NCBI GenBank assembly: GCA_010094025.1
Contig: ML991789.1
Coordinates: 1-64,000, forward strand
DNA from: Viridothelium virens
Taxonomy: Eukaryota > Ascomycota > Dothideomycetes > Trypetheliales > Trypetheliaceae
Reading direction: 5' to 3'
DNA: 64,000 bases
The notes beneath the pieces were generated by a model, which was given only the letters and a program-made list of their open reading frames with translations, ran no database searches and was not told where the DNA came from. This document shows positions 47,110 to 57,333 of the stretch, piece by piece; within the stretch, counting starts at the first letter, position 1, and each line of letters begins with the position of its first letter. A program made the position numbers and the translations under genes.

Positions 47110-48348
47110 TTAGTCTGGAAGCGGAACAGGTATCTGCCGGGGTGAATGTCCCCATACGTTCGGCGTCGTTGCCTGTACATCACCAAGATACATTTCATCT
47201 ATCAACTCCCAGATCCTGCGGCGGTTTTTCAGGCCCGGTGGAACATCTGACAACGGTTGGTCGTCCCCAAATGCATTAGGTTGAGCTAGTTGGCGCACAA
47301 GAAGCTCCCAGTCCCAATCTCGTCCTTGCTCCATCTCCGATATTGGCGGCTCCGAAGGATTAGCCATTGCCGATTGGTTTTCTTCAATAGCGAAGATGTC
47401 AAGGTCCCAAAGGAATGGTATCAGTTGGCCTGTGAACAATCGAGTCCGCCAGAATGAGGGAGGGAGGACACGATTGCACTGGAGGGAGGCTTCTGTGAGT
47501 GGGCACACGAAGGACAAAATGTGGTCGAATATCTCCATAGGCAGCCCTTGTAGGTGTATTTGTAGATTCTCTACCTCGATTGGTGGGACATGAGAGGCAG
47601 ATTCCTTGGGAAGAAGCGGCTCCAGATGTCTGAAAACTGCCACGTTGAGATCTGGAATATCCAAGGGGTCTGCATCAACAAACTGACGTGCGAATATTCT
47701 ATCAGCAACACACAAAATAGCGTGTAGTCGGACCAGTTTTCAATTAGGCGATAGCCCAAAAAAGCGTTGATAGGGAAGGAGGAAGGTAAACTACTGACCG
47801 GAATATCAAACTCCCATTTCATCTCTGTAAACCTTGGCATATAGTAATTATGCGGAGCAAGCAAACGGTAAATGGGACCCCCATCAGATTGTCCATCTTC
47901 AATAGTGGCTTCAAAGCGGTGAGTGAGGCACTGCCATATATGTCTCATTGTCCATATCTGGCCGGGACTTCGTAGCAATCCGTTGCAAGGGCCATGCTTT
48001 GCCAAGTTACGCTTGACTATACTGCAACATGACTTGTGAGAGGCTAGATAGAATACCCGCAAGAGCCTTCCGTAAGGGTGCGTGGAGTTGGCCACTATCA
48101 GATCTTCAGTGCTAGTGAGGCTCAAGATAGGGCCATAACCAGCAGTTGCGTCAGATTCGCAAATCGCTTTAGGTTGGTCTGGAGCTTCGCTCAGCAGAGT
48201 AGCGTGTTTGAACCATGAGGGGACATCGGGAGTGGACTGCTACGCTTTTAGCATAGTGCAAAACAGTATTCTTGATCGTAGGACTGGCCTCGTCTTCCAT
48301 TAGAGGAGCACCACAGATGGCGCAGTAAAGGGTGAATTCGTCGGACAT
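47110..48348 (-). CDS. F-box-like protein with N-terminal CxxC motif
   Basis: At least three exons. A probable first exon starts at the ATG at 48348 (MSDEFTLYCAICGAPLMEDE), whose YCAICG motif is common at the N-terminus of a large fungal F-box-like family. Exon 2 runs about 48236-47795 and exon 3 47669-47110, joined by a 125-bp intron (phase 1). Exon 3 holds the F-box-type helix LQGLPMEIFDHILSFVCPLT, followed by a Trp-rich region (VLPPSFWRTRLFTGQLIPFL). The first junction (near 48237) could not be made to fit a clean GT donor, so the N-terminus is uncertain. F-box proteins recruit substrates to SCF ubiquitin ligases; the substrate is unknown and a non-SCF role is possible. Confidence 0.55.
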
Positions 48349-49469
48349 AGTTATGGGCTAATTGTATATCTGGGCAAGAGTGTATGACAGTATGTGGTAT
48401 AAGAAAGGACTGGCAAGATGCTACGTCGTACGAGAATGATTTAATAGGAGTGACTTGGATCGACCAAAATTCCATGTATGCTCATGTGTCTTCAGTTGTG
48501 AGAGAACAGGTCAGATTTGCACAGCCTCTTGCTCTATCCGCTCAAAGGCCCAGCTTGGTCGACACCAAAGACCTGTCACGACTTTTCTCTTCCAGAGCGT
48601 AGACACAGCCTACGTGACTCTATGCTAGGGTCTTCGTTCTCACAAACCAGTCAGATTACGGCAGATTACGCGCCTCATACGTCACAAGGTCTACAAAGTA
48701 CCCAAAAGGCTGGTACGGCACAGGTAGCAAAAGTGGCACAGTGGGTATGTGCTCCAATTCTTTTCGGACAACGGTTAGAGGTAATCCGTTGCGCCCTCGA
48801 AGGGAAAGGTTCCTCTTCGGGAGCTGCTCTAACTATCAAAGTGTAGGTACAACAGCAGGTCCTCAGATCCAACGTACCAAAACCTATTGGGCTCGCAAGC
48901 ATTAGAAGTTTGCATCTGCAAAGGAGTGATAATTCTTTGTCTTGAAACAACTCGTTGACCGGGCATTCTGTCGTCACAATGCACTGAGTACGCGGTGATA
49001 TATCTCAGCATTCATACCACAAGACCGATACCAATGAGCACAAAATACTTCACATATTACACCGTATCCTTAGCAGTGTAGCGATAACACAATGGAACAA
49101 CTAGCTCTTAGGATACAAAGAAAGAAAGAAGATAACCGAAAAGCTACAGGCTATACAGTATTGAGTCCTAGTCCTAGTCCTTTTAAGCTGGGAGACCCCC
49201 AGTGAATAATCTCCTTCACCTGGAATCAAATCTCGTTGTCTTCCACTGGGACCTTCGATCAATGTGAACGAAACACGTATGGGATACTTGGTGAAGTTGA
49301 GAAGTGAAGTGTAGTATTATTGTCCAAGTCTAGGAGAGAGAGAAGGTGAAGATAACTGCATGCACTATCTAAATACGAATGGGGCAACGCCCACTCACGC
49401 AGAGTGCTCAGGTGTAGCTTCATCTAACCACAAGGTATTGACCAGGCCAAACAATACGTTCAACCACGT
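48349..49469. other. Intergenic
   Basis: Upstream of the F-box-like gene and downstream of the secreted repeat protein. Small direct repeat CCTAGTCCTAGTCCT near 49167-49181. Short frames at 48384-48846 lack support. Confidence 0.45.
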
Positions 49470-50473
49470 CTAGGTGTGTCCAGAACACACGTCGCCAGGG
49501 GAGCCTGCCTTTTCCAGCTTACTCGCAACGCACTTCTTCATCCCTACCCCGATGCGGAACGTCGCCGTGAAGTCCCAGCCGTCTTGCCCAGGTGATGTAA
49601 ATTGCCATTTGGTGACGGCACCACATTCGCCGACTGCGCGCTTGAGTCCAGATCCGCGCCACCCAAGCCTACGCGAATCCCAAGCGCTCCCTGAGATGGT
49701 GAAAGCATCCCACGCTGCCTTGTAACTTGTATGGCAGTAATCTGCTGGGCTAGGAGCAGGAGGAAGCCTGTTGAAAGTAGGAGAAAACGTGACTGGCGTG
49801 TCATAAGTAGGTATTGGCTTGTGAAGAGTTAGGCTGAGGCCGGGAATGTGGCTGGAGCTGCCAAGGGAGCTGGAGCTAGAGCTAACACCAGAGCTAGAAC
49901 TAGAACTGGAAATGGAACTGGAGCTGGAGCCGGAGCTGGTGCTGGTGTTGGTGCTGGAACTGTTCATCCGCAGTAAAGAGTCGATACTTCTGATATCTGA
50001 GAGAATGCCGTTGAGAGCAGGAGTAGTAATTGTAGAGTCCCGAGAAGTGCTGGAGCAGTGTGTGTACCATTTTTGGTCATGGAATGTTCTAGGCTATTTC
50101 CAGTGCTGTTCAGTCTTGGAGGAGCTGTCAGGTTCACATGGCCAGAACTGGTTCCAGTGCTATTCAATCTCGCAGGGGCCGTTGGTCTTGTGTGGTTAGG
50201 ATGGAGCCCAGTGCCATTAAATATCGGTTTAGCTGTGGGTATTGTGTGGGTAGAGCCGCCCGAAATTCCACTGTTTCTGGAAGTTCGATTCTTCTGTGTA
50301 TGCTGGGCGTGGGAGGTCGTGCCATTGGCAGTCATATTGCTAGGATGGGAGCTGTTTTCAGCAGACAGTCTGCCTCCATGATGAATGATGCTGGTAGAAT
50401 GTTCGTTCATAGGAGACGGACTAGCAGCCTGGAAGCCCAATAAGGAGACCAAAAGTAATAGAACGACGATCAT
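49470..50473 (-). CDS. Secreted Asn/Ser/Thr-rich protein with 18-aa tandem repeats and a small Cys domain
   Basis: Two exons, 50473-50068 and 49996-49470, with a 71-bp intron, give 310 aa. The ATG at 50473 gives a strong signal peptide (MIVVLLLLVSLLGFQAASPS). Exon 1 contains three tandem 18-residue units (coding DNA 50248-50087: HTIPTAKPIFNGTGLHPN, HTRPTAPARLNSTGTSSG, HVNLTAPPRLNSTGNSLE), with N-glycosylation sequons in each. Exon 2 opens with a long Ser tract encoded by GGAGCT-type repeats, then a compact C-terminal domain with four Cys (DYCHTSYKAAWD...ECGAVTKWQF...KKCVASK...DVCSGHT). Function unknown; likely a cell-surface or secreted protein. Repeats of this sort often vary in number between strains. 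Confidence 0.65.
49849..49964. repeat. Hexanucleotide-like (GGAGCT/GGAACT) microsatellite coding the Ser tract
   Basis: The plus strand reads as imperfect repeats of GGAGCT, AGAGCT, GGAACT and GGTGCT. On the coding minus strand these encode a run of Ser (with Thr, Gly) in the secreted repeat protein. Expected to be length-variable. Confidence 0.6.
50087..50248 (-). repeat. Three tandem 54-bp units coding an 18-aa repeat
   Basis: Three diverged units of exactly 54 bp in frame within the secreted protein. Unit 1 is the most diverged at the protein level; units 2 and 3 share TAP-RLNSTG. Confidence 0.65.
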
Positions 50474-50973
50474 GTCGAAATCTAATGGATTGGGAATAGG
50501 GTATAGAAACAAATCCGAGTAATATACGAACAAACCGTTCAAATATACATACGGGTCGCACTTGGGATTGACTCAACAGAACCTGTTCGGTAAATTGAGA
50601 AATTACCATAGACATTCTAATTTAAAAGGAAGAACGGTTTTCAAACAGTATACACACTGGTTAGGAATCCCCATACACGCGAGTGATATCAAAAGCGACT
50701 TACGAGATTGGGGAGCCCCTCAGCAAGTAAGAGCGGTTGCACTAATTACCTCTTCTGAGAAGATAATTTATTATAGCATGATAGATGGGTCAACTTGTGT
50801 GTACCGTACTTCTTGTCACCCGCTTGCCATGGTCTGGCTGTGTACTTGGTCTACGATTCGCCCAACCGAACATACCTTAATCTCGGCGCAGCAATACACA
50901 TAGTCTTGTCACCAGGTCTCGACTCGACATAATCCGACGGCTCAGGAAGAAAGAAATGTTCTGGACCCACTAA

Positions 50974-52161
50974 TCATTTTTGCCTATTTTGGTCGGCTGC
51001 TTGTCGTGGTATGTATGTCGCGTACCCGCTAATAATAGATAGCGTGAGCGCATAGATTACCTGTGTCGGAGTCAATTTGGGGACAAGAACCTCACCAGTC
51101 ATGTCCCTCCGCCCCGTAGCCTCGTCGGTACGAGCAAGATCATTAGGTAGACTGGAGTCTCGAGACAAGTCGCCCGAATTCCAAAGCACAACCATGCCTG
51201 AAGGCGTCCCGGAAGTTCTGCAGCATGCTTGGATCCATTCCCTAGCCATTTGCGTATGTCAACCCCTGCTTTGGTGGCATCATACGTGCCATATACCAAA
51301 ATCCCAACCTTTCCGCTTAGGATAGGATTGAAATCCACTGTCGCCGGGAAAGTCACGGTATCCTCGAGAAAGTTCGGAGTGATTGTTAGCCCCCTAGGAC
51401 CTCCACGCGGCAGGTACTCCATTATCCACGATCCCTCTGGGTCCCACCAGGCAGAATCGGTGCGTAGTGATACGTGGCGGGATTGCATAGATTTTTGCGG
51501 GCAGTTCGAAATGCTATATCTATTCCAGTGGAATGAAACCTGTAAGTAAACAAAATTAGCGACAGTGAAGAATCTACAGAGGCTCGGAAAGTGCAGGGGC
51601 GAATAGTGGCCAAAGATGATGAATGGCATCGGCGTAGTTCATTCAGCCTATGCGCAAATGACCGGTACAAGAACAAAGGCAACGAGCCTGTTCGATGGAT
51701 ACCTACCTATGCAGAGAAATGAGTAAGCAACGGTCAGACGTGTTTGGATTCGCCAATAGTGACGCGAGTGCTGCAGCTCCCTTGCGGAGACAGTTCAGCT
51801 GCATAGAACAAAACCTACGAAGCACCACCAGCCAAGTCTATCAATTCATCAACAACTTCCACGTACTCTATCTCGACGTCCTGTGCATGATGCCACCAGA
51901 TCTGTGGACTTCCATGGTTCTCGCGCTGAGTTGGTGTGCGGTCCTCAAATCTCCACCCCGGGTCCCAGCGCGAACGTCGTTGAAAAGCTGGATTGATGGT
52001 GCATAGGGCCATGTTATCGTAGAGCTCGCTTTCTTCCAGTTCTCCTCGAGTTCCGACCGATCAATACCAATCCGTCTTGGGCGAGCTGGGGAAAAGTACA
52101 GAGTACAGGTCCCTAGTATTCCAGCGATGGGGTACCAGTAGAAAACGCTGTTGCTGCGCAA
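50974..52161 (-). CDS. Unassigned, probably multi-exon locus with unresolved structure
   Basis: On the minus strand several coding-like blocks follow each other: a block near 52161-51840 with a possible membrane segment (SNSVFYWYPIAGILGTCTLY) and, in another frame, a Trp-rich acidic block (IWWHHAQDVEIEYVEVVDEL); then a block near 51560-51240 after a TTTACTTACAG acceptor (SAWWDPEGSWIMEYLPRGGP, FPATVDFNPILSGKVGILVY); then a third frame to 50974. I could not place introns that join all of them, and at about 51240 the frame changes with no obvious splice site. It may be a real gene with unusual introns or one in decay. No family recognised. Confidence 0.3.
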
Positions 52162-52342
52162 TTATGATGACATATGTCTAAAAAATCTTTGCCCCTCCAC
52201 TGATCGTCCATCCTACTCCAAAGACGCAGGTACTCTGTGTCATGTTCTAAATCTGCAAAATTTGGTATACCAGGCAACTTCCGATTTCTTTGAAAAGGCT
52301 TGGATTTACTTTCTCTTATCGACCTGATTTGAAGTGTTCACG

Positions 52343-53658
52343 ATGTCGAATAAAGCAGCTTGGATTACAGAAGCAAAAGCGAACCCTCTAAAAGTCGACT
52401 CTGGGCCTGACCCCAAACCTGGAGCTGGTGAAGTGGCTATAAAAAATGCCGCTGTTGCTATCAATCCTGTTGACTGGAAAATTCAGGTACGGCCCAGGGG
52501 CGTCATCAATGATTGCTTATGAGCGCTCGCATGAGACCCCTTCAAGCAAGATTTAGTATCTCGATCTTGAGACAGTGGGCTAATACGACAAATTATTTGA
52601 TAGGATTACGGGATTTTCATTCAGCATTATCCCAACATTCTAGGATGCGATGTTGCGGGAGAAGTCCACGAAGTCGGTGAAGGCGTTACTCACCTAAAGA
52701 AAGGCGATCGTGTCCTGGGGTATGTCTAGCATCCTTGCTCTTTGTACAATGCCATTCATGCTCTAAATGCGCTCGAACCCTGCGCTTATTACTTGTTGAA
52801 TGGCTGAACGACACTCAGACACGCCCTCAATCTCTTGACGGGCAAACCCGAGAACTCGGGCTTCCAACTCTACACAGTCACTCCAGCTGCCGTTGCTGCG
52901 GTGATTCCTTCCTCAATATCCTTCCACCAAGCCTCTGTTCTGCCTCTTGCCATTTCCACTGCAGCTGTCGGTCTTTACAAGATCCTCAAACTTCCACTCC
53001 CACCAGCGAGCGCTTCCTCCGCCCCGAATGTAGGCTCCAACGGCGTTCTTGTCGTCTGGGGCGGCAGCGGCAGCGTCGGTTGTGTTACTACGCAGCTTGC
53101 TAAAGCCTCTGGTCTTGCGGTAGTAGCTACGGCGAGCAAGAAGAACTTCAAGTTCGTCGAGGAGATGGGAGCACAGAAGGTGGTGGATTACAACAGTGGT
53201 GATGTGGTTAAGGATGTTGTGGCTGCCGTGAAAGAGTTGGGAGGGAGCTTCAAGGGCGTGTACGAATGCATTGGAGGGGAGCCAACCAAGACATGCGTGC
53301 AGATCGCACATGTATTAGGCGGAGGACCGGTCGCTACTGCACTCCCAGGACAGGGTGTCGAAGGCACCGAAGATGGTGAGTGATGATTCTTTGCAATGGA
53401 ACTTACTCCGATGCAGGTCTGTTGTCAAATCTTTATTGACACTGCGCCGTAGTCTTTGCGCCCTCGATTACTCAGGACACTTGCTTTGTCAAGGCTTTCT
53501 GGGGTGAGTTTGTCCCTGCTGCTCTGGCAGATGGTAGGTTGAAGGCCAAGCCTGATCCCATTGTTATCAAGGGAGGATTGGATGCCCTTCAGCAGGGCGT
53601 AGACAAGCAGAGGCAAGGAGTCAGTGCTGCTAAGGTCGTCGTTGACCTTCAATCGTGA
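52343..53658 (+). CDS. Medium-chain reductase/dehydrogenase (zinc-independent, QOR/enoyl-reductase-like)
   Basis: Four exons, 52343-52486, 52604-52719, 52819-53375 and 53453-53658, give 340 aa, all in frame. The GroES-like N-terminal domain shows KNAAVAINPVDWKIQDYG and LGCDVAGEVHEVGEGVTHLK, and the Rossmann domain shows VLVVWGGSGSVGCVTTQLAK (AxxGxxG-like nucleotide site). No structural or catalytic zinc Cys pattern is visible, so it belongs to the zinc-independent branch with fungal trans-enoyl reductases and quinone oxidoreductases. It should reduce a carbonyl or activated double bond with NADPH. No polyketide synthase lies nearby, so a secondary-metabolism role is not supported. Confidence 0.88.
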
Positions 53659-54379
53659 AAGATTGTGAGGACGATGAATAAGAGTGAGGCTGACGTACCG
53701 TATTCTCTGAAATCTGAATAGGGTAGCACGGCACGGTACTCCGTAGATATCCAAAAAGCTGTGTTGAAAGTTTCTTGCTTCGGCACACGGGATATGCGAA
53801 CTCCGAACGCCCCCAATACTCACAAATTTTAATGCCGCCATGGCACACCGTATCAAGGATCTTATCACCTCCCACGTTCGTCCAAAACTATGATTACTTC
53901 ACTCATTCAAAGATAGGTATATCTGTGGTAGAATCAAGTTTGAGTAGCCGCGTGCGCGAACAACTCTACGAAGTCGAGTCTAGTCCACAACTTTGGCTCC
54001 AAATGTTAACCACATTTCCTCTGCCCGCGGCAATTATCCTCCAGTGCCGAGTCTGAATCACCAACTCCGGCTCATCGGGCAACTCAGGCCAAAGATCTCA
54101 GTACTTCTGACACCACCCAGTCACAGGCATTGAATCGGGTTTCGAAGCGGACAATGGAGTGCAACTTTAGGGAACGGTACAGTAGCAGTGTGCTAAATCT
54201 ATTCTGAGGTGCAAGCCTCGTGGACCGGAGAGTACGCATACTCTTTTCCCTTTCAAACGGCCATCCACAATAGTCGAAAGTCTTCCAAACTTTGATTGTT
54301 TTGCCATTGTAAGGAAGAATGCCCAGTCCTTGTCAATACTCAAGAGCTCTTTTCCTTTTGTCGATTTTCTGGTGCCGAA
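53659..54379. other. Intergenic
   Basis: Contains the palindrome-like GTACTCCGTA at 53736-53745. No gene supported; a 73-codon frame at 54167-54388 is not recognised. Confidence 0.4.
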
Positions 54380-55022
54380 GTCAAACATTTTTCCCGGAGC
54401 AAGCCGGGATACGGAAACGCTCTAGAGAGCCGTGGTTACCATTGCTTAGCATTTTAACGAGCGGCACCAAGAGTTCTGTGCGCAAAAGCGTAATGGTTCG
54501 CTTGGAGAAGTACGCCCAGAAGGTTTTCAGTACTCCTTCATCCTCGAAATGGGCGAGAGTGGCTAGTCTGAAGTGAATAGATGGCCGTAGCTGTGCGGCG
54601 TGACGGAGCATTAGCAAACCATACTTCCACTACGTTGCATCTTCTCTTCAAGCATCTTCTGGTCAGCATAGAAGTCTGGAGGTGAAGGCGGGGAGAGCAT
54701 ACTTCTCATCAAGATCCAATAGCTTGCTCTCTACAAAGTTCTTATTTCCTTCCTCTCTCATTAGCCCCACCACGGGGTATTTCCCCATGTAATCGCTAAG
54801 ATGCCCACGGCGCGATCTTGCGGCCGACTTATTGAAGGAATCCCATCGCGTGGACCAGAACTTGAGAGCGCAAACTGTGGGATAGCTGAGATGATTATAT
54901 GGTGGGACATTCGAAGGGAGGGCAGGACGTTTGAGCAAAAACACAATGGCAGTGGAAGCGACTGGCGCAACATTGGTAAGCGTAGAGGATGAGATGCTCA
55001 GGAGACTATCGAAGAATGCCAA
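54380..55022 (-). pseudogene. Truncated cytochrome P450 relic
   Basis: The minus-strand piece starting at ATG 55022 has an N-terminal hydrophobic stretch (NVAPVASTAIVFLLKRP), then KFWSTRWDSFNKSAARS, GKYPVVGLMREEGNKNFVES and LLDLDEKYAL, the order seen at the start of fungal microsomal P450s (helix A, beta 1, helix B). The frame then ends after about 119 codons. A second piece downstream (54617-54381) resembles the next P450 segment (YFSKRTITLLRTELLVPL) but is in another frame. No ExxR, PERF or heme-binding Cys motif is found, so about three quarters of the enzyme is missing. An inactive host-gene remnant. Confidence 0.5.
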
Positions 55023-55680
55023 GTTTACCTAAAAGCGACAACGCCGCCAAATGCCGCGCAAAGGTAACTAAAAGGGTATTTTGTTGCTTTCCCCAAATCG
55101 TCTTTGTCTTGGTCCAAGAACCCAGTGTTGTAGACTCGGTATTGATCGTAGCTTTCAGTTTCGTAGGTAGGTGACAAGGATTTTACCGAAATCCGACGTC
55201 GTAGAGTAGTATTTGGAGACCCTGCGGAGGACCTCAACATGAATACTAAACCAAAAGCTGTGCTCGGCTATAGGGTAGGTCTGAAGGTCTGCGTATCCCT
55301 TTTAATGCTCTCATGGCACCCGATCGGTAACCCAGGAGGTACAAAGCTATTAGCAAGATGTGTGTTTTGAGTAGCATTCTATCGAGAAACACTTCATGTG
55401 ACTATGGCCCATGCGAGGTCTTCTCAGGAAGAGGAAAAACGCTAATCCAGGCTACGAGAAACACACACTTATGGCTCCTAGCAGGACAGGTGTTATAGCA
55501 GTGTTTGGGTCCAGGTGTTATGGAGGCGACCTTCGGTTGCCTACCATTCATAAACACAACTGTCCATTGACTACGTGAGAAGCCTTTCACTTCCATCACC
55601 AAGCCTCCTTGTTGTTTGAAATAATCTGCCATGACCTTATCCCGTACGTTTCAACGCTGTCAACACCGTTCAAGCTAAGA
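55023..55680. other. Intergenic
   Basis: Between the P450 relic and the small coiled-coil gene. No gene or RNA recognised. Confidence 0.4.
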
Positions 55681-56162
55681 ATGGGCGAGATTAATGAGAT
55701 CGAGTACCAGATTGAAAACCTCGAAAGATCCATTCACAGATGGGAGATAGTGATTCGCAAGATTGAGCATCTTGAATCACTCAAGGTCTTCCTTATCGAA
55801 CTCGTGGAAGCCAAGAAGGCCCAGGTTCAACGACGCCGCAAGCGCATCCAGGTACGCTTAGTGCCTTTCCAATACCCACCGGCTCTACCAGCTGGCTCGG
55901 CGAAGAAGAGAGATCGTGCCTTGAAGCAGTGGCTAATGCAATGTTACAGGAAATCCAGAGCGGCAACACAGAACCACGGAAGAAAGCCTTTGCAATCGCT
56001 CCTGCCATCCCTGTCAAGCTAGAACATATCCCAGCGACAGTCGCGATACCTCATGGAGATGATCAGATGGCTACGAAGGAATTAGTGGAAGTTGATGATC
56101 CAGGTGGTGAACAGAGGGACGAGGCCATTTCTTTCGAAGTGTTCAAGACTCCATCGAGGTGA
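55681..56162 (+). CDS. Small coiled-coil protein, orphan
   Basis: Likely two exons, 55681-55851 and 55911-56162, with a 59-bp intron (GTACGC...AG), giving 140 aa. Residues 1-57 are one long heptad-rich helix (INEIEYQIENLERSIHRWEI, KVFLIELVEAKKAQVQRRRK). The second exon is acidic and ends EVFKTPSR. I do not recognise the family. The intron was chosen because it keeps both halves open; retaining it would give a different C-terminus. Confidence 0.42.
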
Positions 56163-56328
56163 GCTGGAAAAAGTGAATCAGAAGTTGGGGACCCCTGTTG
56201 TTCGGAAAGCTAGGAATTGAGAGCCACTCAGTTCTGTGAAGGAAAGCAAATCAACCAACGCCACTAAGCTATGCTGAAAAGCACCCCGACCAGAACATGC
56301 AGCTATACGTACAGCACCCTTAATGTTA

Positions 56329-57333
56329 TTACGTCTTCCTTGATCCTATAGGCGGTAGACTTCTCTGCCTCTCCTTGTACTCTCTCACCATCACGGAACA
56401 GCTAACCTCCTGACACAGCCGTTTCTTCCTCACATCCGGCAACTTACTCGCAAATTCCAGCCCACTCGCCCTCTCTACCGCCCCAAGAGGTACCTCAAAG
56501 TCTTGTAGTGGTTTGCTACTATCAATTGGTGCATTGGGCAGCACAAACGCTCCCACAGCGACATTCCCACCCGTCGCGCCGTCCTCCCCAAAGATTACCT
56601 TGTAAAAATGCGTCGGCACCGCAATATTCGGCGGCTCCCCAATAACCTCGTAGCTGACCCGCCACTTCCCATCCTGCTCCTTCCGTGGCAGATACAGCGG
56701 CCCCGTCACAATCCGCACGCTCGGATAATGCGTGGTCAAGCGCCTACAGAAGTCTTCGAAATGCGCCCAGTAGTCGCGATTGAAGCCGTCCCCGACCTGC
56801 GGGCACATATTGCTGAGCGCGAAGGTATCATCCATCGCCTCCTGACTCCACTTGGCGTCTGCGGCGGGGACCTGGTGGCCGCGGTCGTAGCCGCTGCGGA
56901 AGTAGTCCTTGAGCTTGCCCCGGAACTTCTCCGGGATCGACTCGTCCTCCGCAAAGTACGAGTGCTTCCGGTCGCCGACGTGCATCGCGAGCGAGGCCGG
57001 CGTGATGTGCTCCGCGACCCAAGAGGGATTCCGTGTGCGGCGGTCGAAGGAGGAGGTTAGGGAGGCGGCGGGGCGGAGGTCGGCTACGGGGCCGGGGAAG
57101 CCATATTGGAAGACGCCAGACGGGTCGACTGGCGTGATGGCTTTGGCTGCGACGGTACGAGCGACGGCGGGGATTGGTGGTGCGCCTGACGTTACGGGGG
57201 CAGCTGGTATGGAGGTTTGCGTTGGTAGAGGAGGCGCGGACGATCTTTTTTGGGTCGAGTAGAAGGCCGCGCTTGCTGCTGCGCCGGCAGCGGCTGAGGT
57301 CGCGGCGATTATAGCGAGTGTAGTCTTCGACAT
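56329..57333 (-). CDS. NUC1: Mitochondrial nuclease Nuc1 (endonuclease G family)
   Basis: One exon, 334 aa. The N-terminus is an Ala-rich membrane/presequence segment (LAIIAATSAAAGAAASAAFY). The DNA/RNA non-specific endonuclease motif is YDRGHQVPAADA with the catalytic H153, followed by the metal-ligand Asn helix (FALSNMCPQVGDGFNRDYWA). The C-terminal VPTHFYKVIFGE strand is conserved. Nuc1/EndoG resides in mitochondria, degrades nucleic acid and takes part in recombination, apoptosis-like death and removal of mitochondrial DNA. The coding region is GC-rich compared with its flanks. Confidence 0.95.
   Translation of the reverse strand: MSKTTLAIIAATSAAAGAAASAAFYSTQKRSSAPPLPTQTSIPAAPVTSGAPPIPAVARTVAAKAITPVDPSGVFQYGFPGPVADLRPAASLTSSFDRRTRNPSWVAEHITPASLAMHVGDRKHSYFAEDESIPEKFRGKLKDYFRSGYDRGHQVPAADAKWSQEAMDDTFALSNMCPQVGDGFNRDYWAHFEDFCRRLTTHYPSVRIVTGPLYLPRKEQDGKWRVSYEVIGEPPNIAVPTHFYKVIFGEDGATGGNVAVGAFVLPNAPIDSSKPLQDFEVPLGAVERASGLEFASKLPDVRKKRLCQEVSCSVMVREYKERQRSLPPIGSRKT

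Noticed and set aside
52343-55022. A secondary-metabolite cluster around the MDR reductase and P450 relic
   Set aside because: No backbone synthase, no tailoring set and the P450 is inactive, so a cluster cannot be supported.
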